In this document: one piece after another, positions 1-9,500 of the stretch
Position numbering within the stretch: the first letter of the stretch is position 1
How the letters are laid out: each line of letters starts with the position of its first letter
Origin: an uncultured Flavobacteriaceae bacterium
GTDB taxonomy: Bacteria; Bacteroidota; Bacteroidia; Flavobacteriales; Flavobacteriaceae
Assembly: GCA_937901915.1 (NCBI GenBank)
Contig: CALGUD010000025.1
Span: 1-30,474, forward strand
DNA: 30,474 nucleotides
Reading direction: 5' to 3'
The notes under the pieces: generated by a model
What the model was told of the DNA's origin: nothing
The model's database searches: none
Seen by the model: the letters and a program-made list of their open reading frames with translations, nothing else
Translations under genes and position numbers: made by a program

Positions 1-90
1 TCGCCTAATAATTATTATAAATACCATATAAAACCTGTATTGAAACAGGGAGGTTATGCAAATATGGAAACTATAGAAGTAAAATTCTGA
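1..90 (+). CDS. C-terminal end of an unidentified protein (5' part outside window)
   Basis: Frame 1 is open from the first base to the TGA at 88-90 and encodes 29 residues ending in ANMETIEVKF. The reading is protein-like and stops 5 bp before the ATG of the SprB-repeat gene, which suggests the two are co-transcribed. A C-terminal phenylalanine is common in outer-membrane beta-barrel proteins, and Bacteroidota often place a PorP/SprF-type protein next to SprB-like adhesins. The tail is too short to assign a family, so this stays an unidentified partial gene. Confidence 0.6.
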   Translation, partial: SPNNYYKYHIKPVLKQGGYANMETIEVKF

Positions 91-95
91 AAGAC

Positions 96-3000
96 ATGAA
101 AAAACTTTTATTTACGATATCATTTTTATTAGTTGCTTATGTGGGTTCTACGCAAGAGTATCAGATATCCTTTAACGGATACTGTTACAGTGGTGTTTGG
201 ACTTTTAATGATCCTCATAATTCTAATCAACATCAAGAGTTGCTATTTATTATGGTTGATTATGATGACGGTAGTACTGTAGAAATTGGAACTGGCTTTC
301 CAAATGCTATTGATGGTCCGGAAGGTGATTACTTTGCTGGGTCAACTGTTTTCGATAAGAGCGAAAAACAACCTGTCAGAATTCGCTTTGAACATAGCTC
401 AGCCTATGGAGTAGGAGGTACAAACCAGGTTATTAGAAGTGATGGAACTGTTGCATATAGTATATATCCTGGCGCTTCATCCGGATTAACATTATGTATG
501 GGGGAGCAGTATATTGATCTTACAGATGCTAGTGGTCCCTACCCCCGACTTAGTAGTGGTTATGGGCATGTTACAGTAAAACCTTTAATGGATTTAGAAA
601 GAACAGGAACAGATATAGCCGGTTACCAGGATCCTCTGGAAATAAATGCTACTGCGGGTTTTCCTGAAAGTTATTATAATAATTTGGAATATCAGATTGG
701 AACAGGTGGATCATGGCAAAATGTTCCGGTTAATTATAACAATAGTTCTAATCCACATTTAATAAGTTTTATTCCAAAAGATTTCCTGCCTATATCCGCT
801 GTAAACAGTAGTGTTAATTTTAGAATAAAGCACTGCGAAGAAGTGTTTACAAATGTATTGAATTATGATCTCAGATTTTCTGCACCTCATATTACTAATA
901 TAACAAAGAAAAACGTTACCTGCTTTGACAGCCAGGATGGTGAAGTGGCCATTACATTCGACAGGCCTCTGGAAACTAATGAATATTTAAATATTGCCAT
1001 TGTAGATCTTGAAAAACCCGAAGGTGGCGGGGTTTATGAAGTAGTAAAAAACGCCAATAACATTACCTCTTTAGATGGTTCTAACAGAATTATTATCCAG
1101 GGTTTACCTGCCGGAGAAGGTCAGTATGCCATACAGTTGGTTGCAGGTTTAAATGGGGTTATATATTATTCAGACGGTACAAACCATTCCGGGACGTTTG
1201 AAGTTGAAAGGCCGGACCGGGTTCATTTCTCTGTAACCGATGTAGTGAATGTTTACTGCAATGATGGCGACGGAAATCCCGATAATAATAATGATGGTGA
1301 AATTCACCTGAGCGCCAGTGGCGGTGGCCCCGGTATCTATCAATATTCCATCAATGAAGAAGGAAATTCAGATGAGAACTGGCAGGATTTTTCAGGAACC
1401 TCCACGCATGTTATTGACAATTTAAAACCGGCAGCATATGATATTAGGGTACGGAAAGTTGTTGGCGATGAGAATTATTGTTTAGCCAAGCACCCTGGCG
1501 CCGTAGAAGGTACTTTAGGTGATGTAATGGTTGTAAGCAGATCAATTAATCCTCCATTAACACCCTTAAGAGTAGAATATGTAAATACTGTAGAACCTAC
1601 TGCCTTTGGAAATAATGACGGATCTATTAAGGCTATGGTGTATGGAGGAACTATGTTTGATGATAACACCTACCAATTTGAATGGCGTGATTCTGAGGGT
1701 AACTTACTAATTGCCGCTGAAACAGAATACGAATTTGGCCAGGGTTATTTTATTACTTTAAGAGATCTTCCCGCAGATACGTATTATTTAACAGCATGGG
1801 ACAAGAATTATAGTGAAGCTACTTATAAACAAGGATGCGCCATCACTAATTCAGAAATGAAACTGGATCAGCCCGAACTCCTCAGCTTTACTTTTGAAGA
1901 GAAGGAAAGTATCTCCTGTTTTAATGATGATAATGGAGAACTGGTTGTGCATGCTCAGGGAGGTGTGACTTTAGATGTAACCGATAATGGTGGATTACCT
2001 TATTATTATTCGTGGAGTAAAAAAAATGAAACAGGCACTTGGGAATTACTTACCAGTGAGACAGATTCTATTCTTGATAATGCAACAGCCGGGGAATACC
2101 GGGTAATTATAGAAGATGCTAATAATATTACTATAGGTCAGGCCTATACATTAAATCAGCCCGGTTTACTTGAAATTTCTCATACCCAGACAGATGTTTT
2201 CTGCTTTGGAGGAAATGATGGAGCTATAGACATCACAATTTTGGGTGGAACAGCGCCTTATAATATAGAATGGAACAGCGATAACTGGGAAGAAGGTAAA
2301 GATATAGAAGATCTGAGTGAACTCACAGCAGGTACTTACTATGTTAAAGTGACCGATGCCAACGGCTGTACGGCCAATAAAACGATACCTATAGAAGAAC
2401 CGGAAGAACTTATAGTTACGTATCCCTCAGAGTTTTTCCAACCCACCGGTTTTGGCCTTACAGATGGATGGATAGAAGCAACCGTTACCGGAGGAACCTC
2501 AAACGCCGATGGAACTTATGTATTTGAGTGGAGGGATGAAGACGGACAGTTAGTAAACAACCAGGTTGTTACTTCCGTAGATGATGTAAATGGTATTTAC
2601 ACCTTACGTTTGGAAAATGCAGGCGCGGGTTCCTATGTTTTAAGTGTATCTGATGCTAATTATACTGCTGCAACAGTAGCAGGAGGGTGTAGAAAGGAAA
2701 ATTTAAGTTATTCTTTAGATGAACCCGGACAAATACAAATATATATTGCAGAACATACACCGATTTCCTGTAATAGCAGTAATGAATACAATAATCCTGC
2801 AGGTGATGGCAAATTAGTGGCACATGCAACCGGTGGTGTAAAATTCAGCCCCGGGCTTCCTTATAAGTATACCTGGAAAAAGAAGAATGAAACTACAGGT
2901 GTATGGGAAATATTAACAAGCCAAACCGATAGTATTGCATCGAATCTCAATGCCGGAGAATATGCTGTTAACATAGAAGATAAAAACGGAATTATTCTTG

Positions 3001-5168
3001 GTGAATACGAAAATAATGTACTAACCCAGGCCCTGGATTCTACCTATGAACTTCTTGAGCCTGAATTGCTGGAAGTTACATTCAACAAGCAAATGGTAAA
3101 TTGCCATAATGGTAATGATGGTTGGGCCGAAGTAATAATAACTGGCGGTACACCTCCTTACAATTTCTTGTGGGACAATGGGGAAACAACCGCTCGTAGA
3201 TACTCGTTGGAAGCCGGTGAATACGAAGTGATTGTGACCGACTCCAGAGGCTGTGAGGTTATAGGTAGTGTTGAGATAGAAGAACCAACAAATGAATTCA
3301 CAGCAGATTATACATCCTATGGTATACCCTCTTCAATCGGGGCTTCAGATGCATGGATTGAAGTACTCATTTCCGGAGGAACTCCTTTTGATAACGGCAG
3401 GTATGTGTACGAGTGGACCAATGCTTCAGGAGACATACTCAATACTCAAACCACTTCAGAAGTAGTAAACATATCAGGCAGTTCTTTTTATAGAGTGCGC
3501 CTTAATGATGTTCCATCAGGATCCTATTTTCTTACAGTGACCGATAAAAATTATGAGATTGCTGAATCAAAATTCGGTTGTACCATTATAGAAAGTGAAT
3601 TTAATATTTCTGAGCCTATTGAAGCTTCAATAGACGTTTATAATCCTATTTCATGCAATAGCCAAAATGCATTTTTAGACCCATCATCAGAAGGGGTCCT
3701 GGTTGCTCATGTAGAAGGCGGAGTTCCTTTTTCTGTTGGGCAGCCTTATAATTATATATGGAAGAAACTGGATGAAAATGGCCAGTGGGTTGTTATAGAA
3801 GGCCAGGATACCGAGATAGCCACCGGATTGGATGCTGGAACCTATGCATTAAATGTAGAAGACAGCCAGGGAAATATAATTGGCACCTATGAAAGCGGTA
3901 CATTGATTGAAGCTCACGATGTTGTTTTTGAATTTGAAGAGCCTGAGTTATTGCAAATAGAACTAAACTCTACCGCAGTTTCCTGTGAAGCAGGAAATGA
4001 CGGTACCATTTCTGTTTCCATATCGGGAGGTGTTCCCGGGTATGAGATCCAATGGTCTACTGGCGAAACTACTGCTAAAATTACCAATGTTACAGGAGGA
4101 ATTTATGTGGTTTACGTAACCGATAGCAGGGGGTGTCAGGCAATGGGCCAGATAGAAGTCAGTCAGCCTGGCGGAATGATGATTCAAACTATAGAGCAAC
4201 GAAACCCTACCTGTTTTGGAGGCAATGACGGAGCACTTCAAGTTGAAGTATCAGGCGGGACTGCCCCTTATACATACTTATGGAATACAGGAAGTACCAA
4301 TCCTTTTATTTCAAACTTGAGTCAGGGAAAATATGAACTGCGTGTAATAGATGGGGAAGGTTGTATTGCTTATGTAGAGTATATACTCCAGGATCCTGAG
4401 CCGGTTACTGTTGATCTTGGAGAAGACAGGACCATTTGTCTTGATCAGGGCGTTTTTTACGATATTACCATTGATGATCCCGATGCAACTTACCAATGGG
4501 AATCAGACAATGGATTTAGCAGCACTTCTCCTATTGTAGAACTTAGTGAAGGTGGAACTTACCGAGCCATGGCTATTTCATCAAACGGATGTGTGGGCTC
4601 AGATGCGCTCACTATAAATGTATCAGATAATGCAATAGATGCTTATTTTCTTTTAACCACACAGGCTTTTGCAGGAGAAGAAGTAATCCTTGTTAATGTG
4701 AGTAGCCCGGTAGGAGAAAAAGTAGAATGGACAGTCCCCGATGGTGCAAAGAAAGTGTATGAAGATAAAGAAAAACTTGTAGTTCATTTTAATGATGCAG
4801 GCAGCTACGATATAAACCTCAGGTCAGTACAAGGAAGTTGTTATCAGGATTATACCAAAAGGATCATTGTTGAAAAAGCCACTGATTTATCAGGAACAGG
4901 GGAGTATAACAGTGGGTTTATAAATGAATTTATAGTGTATCCCAATCCAACAGACGGAGAATTTAAAGTGAAAATTTCCCTGGAGGAAGAAGCTAAGATA
5001 TCCCTAAAGATTATAAGCCTTTCTACTTCCCAAGTAATAAATAACCGAATAGAAGAGAGTACCAGTGAATATTTGTTGGATTATAATATAGATATGGTAC
5101 CGGGTTTATACATACTTCTGCTGGAAACTCCTAAAGGGGATGAAGTACGAAAAATAATTTTTAATTAA
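96..5168 (+). CDS. SprB-repeat surface adhesin with T9SS type A sorting domain
   Basis: Predicted 1690-residue secreted surface protein. Residues 1-20 form a Sec signal peptide ending STQ. The body is built of SprB-type repeats, recognised by units such as CFGGNDGAIDITILGGTAPY and CHNGNDG...GGTPPYNFLWDNG ending in VTDSRGC. Residues about 492-1360 form three copies of a three-unit super-repeat, followed by one further single unit (about 1361-1440) and PKD-like beta domains. The last 80 residues, from about 1611, are a Por/T9SS type A sorting domain: it opens EFIVYPNPTDGEF, has PGLYILLLET near the end and closes KIIFN. By family knowledge such proteins cross the outer membrane through T9SS and are anchored on the surface; SprB itself is a gliding adhesin. 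The start at 96 is supported by the signal peptide. The PKD lipoprotein gene begins 4 bp after the stop, so an operon is likely. Its ligand and any role in gliding are unknown. Confidence 0.9.
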   Translation: MKKLLFTISFLLVAYVGSTQEYQISFNGYCYSGVWTFNDPHNSNQHQELLFIMVDYDDGSTVEIGTGFPNAIDGPEGDYFAGSTVFDKSEKQPVRIRFEHSSAYGVGGTNQVIRSDGTVAYSIYPGASSGLTLCMGEQYIDLTDASGPYPRLSSGYGHVTVKPLMDLERTGTDIAGYQDPLEINATAGFPESYYNNLEYQIGTGGSWQNVPVNYNNSSNPHLISFIPKDFLPISAVNSSVNFRIKHCEEVFTNVLNYDLRFSAPHITNITKKNVTCFDSQDGEVAITFDRPLETNEYLNIAIVDLEKPEGGGVYEVVKNANNITSLDGSNRIIIQGLPAGEGQYAIQLVAGLNGVIYYSDGTNHSGTFEVERPDRVHFSVTDVVNVYCNDGDGNPDNNNDGEIHLSASGGGPGIYQYSINEEGNSDENWQDFSGTSTHVIDNLKPAAYDIRVRKVVGDENYCLAKHPGAVEGTLGDVMVVSRSINPPLTPLRVEYVNTVEPTAFGNNDGSIKAMVYGGTMFDDNTYQFEWRDSEGNLLIAAETEYEFGQGYFITLRDLPADTYYLTAWDKNYSEATYKQGCAITNSEMKLDQPELLSFTFEEKESISCFNDDNGELVVHAQGGVTLDVTDNGGLPYYYSWSKKNETGTWELLTSETDSILDNATAGEYRVIIEDANNITIGQAYTLNQPGLLEISHTQTDVFCFGGNDGAIDITILGGTAPYNIEWNSDNWEEGKDIEDLSELTAGTYYVKVTDANGCTANKTIPIEEPEELIVTYPSEFFQPTGFGLTDGWIEATVTGGTSNADGTYVFEWRDEDGQLVNNQVVTSVDDVNGIYTLRLENAGAGSYVLSVSDANYTAATVAGGCRKENLSYSLDEPGQIQIYIAEHTPISCNSSNEYNNPAGDGKLVAHATGGVKFSPGLPYKYTWKKKNETTGVWEILTSQTDSIASNLNAGEYAVNIEDKNGIILGEYENNVLTQALDSTYELLEPELLEVTFNKQMVNCHNGNDGWAEVIITGGTPPYNFLWDNGETTARRYSLEAGEYEVIVTDSRGCEVIGSVEIEEPTNEFTADYTSYGIPSSIGASDAWIEVLISGGTPFDNGRYVYEWTNASGDILNTQTTSEVVNISGSSFYRVRLNDVPSGSYFLTVTDKNYEIAESKFGCTIIESEFNISEPIEASIDVYNPISCNSQNAFLDPSSEGVLVAHVEGGVPFSVGQPYNYIWKKLDENGQWVVIEGQDTEIATGLDAGTYALNVEDSQGNIIGTYESGTLIEAHDVVFEFEEPELLQIELNSTAVSCEAGNDGTISVSISGGVPGYEIQWSTGETTAKITNVTGGIYVVYVTDSRGCQAMGQIEVSQPGGMMIQTIEQRNPTCFGGNDGALQVEVSGGTAPYTYLWNTGSTNPFISNLSQGKYELRVIDGEGCIAYVEYILQDPEPVTVDLGEDRTICLDQGVFYDITIDDPDATYQWESDNGFSSTSPIVELSEGGTYRAMAISSNGCVGSDALTINVSDNAIDAYFLLTTQAFAGEEVILVNVSSPVGEKVEWTVPDGAKKVYEDKEKLVVHFNDAGSYDINLRSVQGSCYQDYTKRIIVEKATDLSGTGEYNSGFINEFIVYPNPTDGEFKVKISLEEEAKISLKIISLSTSQVINNRIEESTSEYLLDYNIDMVPGLYILLLETPKGDEVRKIIFN
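1569..4175 (+). repeat. Three-copy super-repeat inside the SprB-repeat gene
   Basis: The translated product shows three successive blocks of about 282, 293 and 294 residues, starting near nt 1569, 2415 and 3294. Each block has the same three sub-units in the same order. The first has the pattern FG..DG.I.A.V.GGT...Y.FEWR. The second has ISC.....G.LVAH..GGV followed by Y.W.KK. The third is a canonical SprB unit, C..GNDG...V.I.GGTPPY...W. The copies have drifted at nucleotide level, so the duplication looks old. Edges are accurate to a few tens of bases. Confidence 0.85.
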
Positions 5169-5172
5169 TACG

Positions 5173-6534
5173 ATGCAAAAAATTATTAACAATATAACCG
5201 CTCTATTACTTTTCCTTTTGGCTGTTACATGCACCAAAGAAGAGGCATTGCCTGTAGATGCGGATTTTGATATGGATGTCGTGAATAATGATTTTTCGGT
5301 ACCTGTTCAGGTAGTTATTATTAACAAATCTGTAGGTGCTGATAATTACGAATGGACATTTGAAGGTGGCCAACCGGCTAATTCTTTTGAGAGGCACCCT
5401 GGTTCTGTTCTATTTGAAACTCCGGGAACATATACCATTACACTCTATGCCACTAACAGGGATGATTCTGAAGATACTAAAGAGGTGCAAATTAAAATTG
5501 ATAGTCCTGTTTTAATTGATTTTGAAGTTGAGGTTGTAGATAATAATTATCCCCCTGTTGAAATAAAAATAAATAATAATACCTCAGGTGCTACACAGTA
5601 TACCTGGAGTTTTGAAGGAGGAACACCATCCATGTCCAATAAAGAACACCCCGAAAATGTTGTCTTTCAAGATCCGGGAGAATATATAATTAAACTCGAA
5701 GTAAGTAATGGCCTTGAAAATTATGAACTTGAAAAAAAGATTATTGTTGAGAAGCATCTAAATGTAGATTTTGATTGGGAAATTAATTTTGATGATACAG
5801 ATTACCAGGTTCCATTTACAATGAACACTATAAACAATTCCGTAAGTGCCTTGAGTTATGAATGGGCTGTTGATGGACCCGAAAATCAAACTCTTACTGG
5901 AGAATCTCCTCAAATAGTATTAACCACTCCCGGAATTTACAATATTTCTCTCATAGCAACTAACGGGAAGGAGACTAAAACGGCATCAAAAAGTATTGAA
6001 GTCTTTGCTAATACCAACCTCAGAGTCTATGAAGATGTAAAATTCGGAATTAATATGTCCCATAATAATAATGTACTGGGAAGTATGTTTTCAACAAAAA
6101 CGGGGAACATCTATACCAGAAGTGAAATAAATGAATCCAATGGAAGTGAAATAGATATTGTCTTTTTCGGACTAAACAGCACCTTTGCGCTTAATAAATT
6201 TGTGTCTCCCGATCAAACAGAAACAACTACGTTCAATAGTATACCGAATGCCATACACACTAAATTCATAAACTCACAGGAGCTGTGTGAATGCACTGCA
6301 TCCCTCTCAGTAGCTGAATTTGATCAGATGAACAATGATAATTTATTACAAACGCTTACTATAGAAGAAACAGAAGGAGGTCTTTTACAATTTAACAATC
6401 TAATGGTTCCCAGAATTGTACTTTTTGAAGATGCTGAGGGAAGAAAGGGTGCGATCAAAATAAAAGACTTTATAGAAGCCGGGCAAAACTCTTATATAGT
6501 CACAGATATCAAAGTTCAGAAGGAAACGGAATAA
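5173..6534 (+). CDS. PKD-repeat lipoprotein, probably surface exposed
   Basis: Predicted 453-residue lipoprotein. The N-terminus is hydrophobic and ends LLAVTC, with Cys20 as the lipidation site; Thr at -1 is unusual but tolerated in Bacteroidota. Residues after the Cys read T-K-E-E, which fits the K-(D/E)2 lipoprotein export signal described in Capnocytophaga and other Bacteroidota and so suggests display on the cell surface. Three PKD-like repeats follow (about 30-108, 115-193 and 197-277), each with a Y.W.F/V.G core and a PG.Y.I.L strand. Residues 280-453 form a C-terminal domain I do not recognise. The gene starts 4 bp after the adhesin stop and ends 35 bp before the giant-effector gene. 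A role as surface partner or anchor for one of these neighbours is inference. Confidence 0.75.
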   Translation: MQKIINNITALLLFLLAVTCTKEEALPVDADFDMDVVNNDFSVPVQVVIINKSVGADNYEWTFEGGQPANSFERHPGSVLFETPGTYTITLYATNRDDSEDTKEVQIKIDSPVLIDFEVEVVDNNYPPVEIKINNNTSGATQYTWSFEGGTPSMSNKEHPENVVFQDPGEYIIKLEVSNGLENYELEKKIIVEKHLNVDFDWEINFDDTDYQVPFTMNTINNSVSALSYEWAVDGPENQTLTGESPQIVLTTPGIYNISLIATNGKETKTASKSIEVFANTNLRVYEDVKFGINMSHNNNVLGSMFSTKTGNIYTRSEINESNGSEIDIVFFGLNSTFALNKFVSPDQTETTTFNSIPNAIHTKFINSQELCECTASLSVAEFDQMNNDNLLQTLTIEETEGGLLQFNNLMVPRIVLFEDAEGRKGAIKIKDFIEAGQNSYIVTDIKVQKETE

Positions 6535-6569
6535 TAAAGAATATAATTGAATCAATATACATCCATACC

Positions 6570-9500
6570 ATGTTTAAAAAAAAACATTACATAGTTGCAA
6601 TAATACTGCTGTTATCTTTTAAAGGATTGGCTCAGGTATACCCGGTACAGGTATCACCAAATATGGTTCCACCTTATAGTATGAAACTGTCAGATTATAA
6701 TACAGCAACCCGTGAAAAAATTATGGTTAACTTACTATTAACCGATGTGGCGGAGCTAAACAGACAGGTTGGTATTCGCATGTATATTGAGAATGGCCGT
6801 AATATAGCCGTGCAAAGTTCCCCTGTAGTAAGCGGCGCTATGCCTATTTATCTTGATGGTGGAGTGCCCGTACGACTTACCAACTTAGATTTACAAGTTT
6901 ATTTTCAATATGAGAATTTACAGGGTATTTCTCATCAACAATATAATCAACCCTTACCGGATGGGTTGTATCAGTTTTGTTTTGAAGTATATGACTGGGG
7001 TTCCGGTTTACCTATCTCTGCCAAAAGCTGTGCAACGGCGTATCTGGTTCTAAATGACCCTCCTATTCTTAATATTCCTGCCAGGGGAGAATTAGTAGCT
7101 CAAAAAGATATTCAAAATATTATATTTCAATGGACTCCTCGCCATATGAACGCCACCAATGTACAATACGAATTTACCTTAACCGAATTATGGGATCAAC
7201 ACATGGACCCGCAGGCAGCCTTTTTAGCTAGCAGACCCTTATATGAAACCACCACATCAGCCAATACACTTTTATACGGTCCGGCAGAAACATCCCTGCT
7301 TCCTGATAAAACTTATGGATGGAGAGTAAGAGCTGTTGTAACAGATGGGATCAGTGAGACCTCTGTGTTTAAGAATGATGGTTATAGCGAAATTTTCCAC
7401 TTTGTTTACACAGGCGATTGTAATGAGCCCGCATTTTTGTTGGCAGAAGCCGAAAGTTCTACAATAGAGAATATTTACTGGCAGGATGGCGGCCATTTAA
7501 AATACCATGTACAATACAGGAAAAAAGCATTGAATGGCACTGAATATAATGAATGGTTCGAGGCAAATGCTTACAGTAACAATGTTACGCTTTATAATCT
7601 TGAGCGAGGCACAGTATATGAATTCAGAGTAGGAGGCCAGTGCAATCCTGAAGGAGGTTATAGCTATTCACAAATACAGGAGTTTACCACACCTATAGAT
7701 GTAAAGAGTTCAGGATACAATTGTGGCATTACTTCAGAGATTGAAATAACAAATACGAAACCATTACCTGAATTATTCAGGAACGATGTGTTTACCGCAG
7801 GTGATTTCCCGGTTACGGTCAAAGAAATAAGTGGAGGAGACGGGATGTTTACAGGCTGGGGTTACATTGTAGTGCCCTATTTACAGGATACACGAATTAG
7901 AGTAAACTTTAAAGGAATAAATATAAATGATGAATACCAATTAATTAACGGTGTAGTTGAAACCGAATACGATGAGACATGGAGTGGAGTAGAATTTGCA
8001 AATGAAACGCTGGAAGCTTTTGAAGGTACTTTGGATTTAACTCCGGTACAAGTAAATTTTGATATTAATCCCAATGCTATTGAGGATTATATTTCAATAA
8101 ATGCAAATGGAGAATTACAAATTAAAGATCCTGACACAGAATTTGTGAAAACGTATCCTCTGGGTGATGATTATATAATTAAAGATAAGAATGAAGATGG
8201 AACTGAAGATATTTTTTATGTTGATGAAGAAGGGAATGTTTCTTATGGAGGACAGGTAGCTGAAGGTGGCCCTATTGACATCAGTCAGACACCTGGATTT
8301 AAGAATGGTCAGATTGAAAATCTTACAGCCACTGATATAAAAGTTATTTTTAATAACAAAGGGGATTATAAATATGGCATTGATGGAATTGTAACTTCTC
8401 AAAAAAGTGTTTTGTCTAGCCATTATAGAACAATAGAAGACGCTAAAGGCAATTCTTATAATATCATACATAAAGCTGTAAAAAATTCAGGAAATGATAT
8501 TATAGTTGGTGAAATTGAGACAGGTAATGAAGAGCTTATTCAAAAACTCGTATTCAAAACCGCACAAGGGGGTAAAATTGAACACACCATAAATGGAAAT
8601 AAAGTTACTTTAAGCTTAAATGGTCATTTTGCATTTGAGCATGAAGATATTTATGCAACCATTCAGGAAGAAGACAATACCCAAACTATAGCCGGAGTAT
8701 TTACGCTATGGCATCTGAGTCAGAAAAATGTAAATGTGGCGATTGTACCTCTTGGTAATGTTCAGATACCATCTAATCTCGAGGCCGAACTTCAGGCAAT
8801 GTATGGACCTGCAGCAGTAAATCTTAATATCACCCAAGAAAATACTTTAGATATAGATTCATCTGTTTGGGATATAGAGAATGGTAATAATAAATTGGAT
8901 GTTGGAGAGAGAGGTTGGTTCTCTAATTATACTACAGAACAAAAAGCCATTATTAAACATTATGAACAACAAGGTGGGAAAGGGACAAATAAATATATAA
9001 TATTCATTACCAATATTGCTCCTAGTAGAGATATAGAAGGCTTTATGCCTTTAAAACGGCAACACGGGTTTATTTTTAATAGTGTAACCAAAGGCTCTGA
9101 AGAAACTAAAGAGAACATTACTCAGGTAATAGCACACGAATTAGGACACGGTGTTTTTGGTTTGGAACACCCGTTCTCGGAACTTAAAACTTCTCAAAGT
9201 GCTACAGACTGGTTAATGGATTACGCAGGAGGTAGCACCTTTAGCCACATGGAATGGGCAAAAATGCATAATCCGGGCTTACAGTTACACCTGTTCCAAA
9301 ACAGCGATGAAGGAGAATATACTGATACAGAATTTGCAGATAAGGTATTTCAAATTATACGATGTGCTTACTTGAATTCTGATGAAAATGGAATTATTTC
9401 TTTTAATACATCGGTTTTTGGAAAAACAGGGACATTTTCTACGGAATGGCAGGGAGAGGAAATATGGATTAAGATCGATAATGGCAGTTTCGAAGGAATG

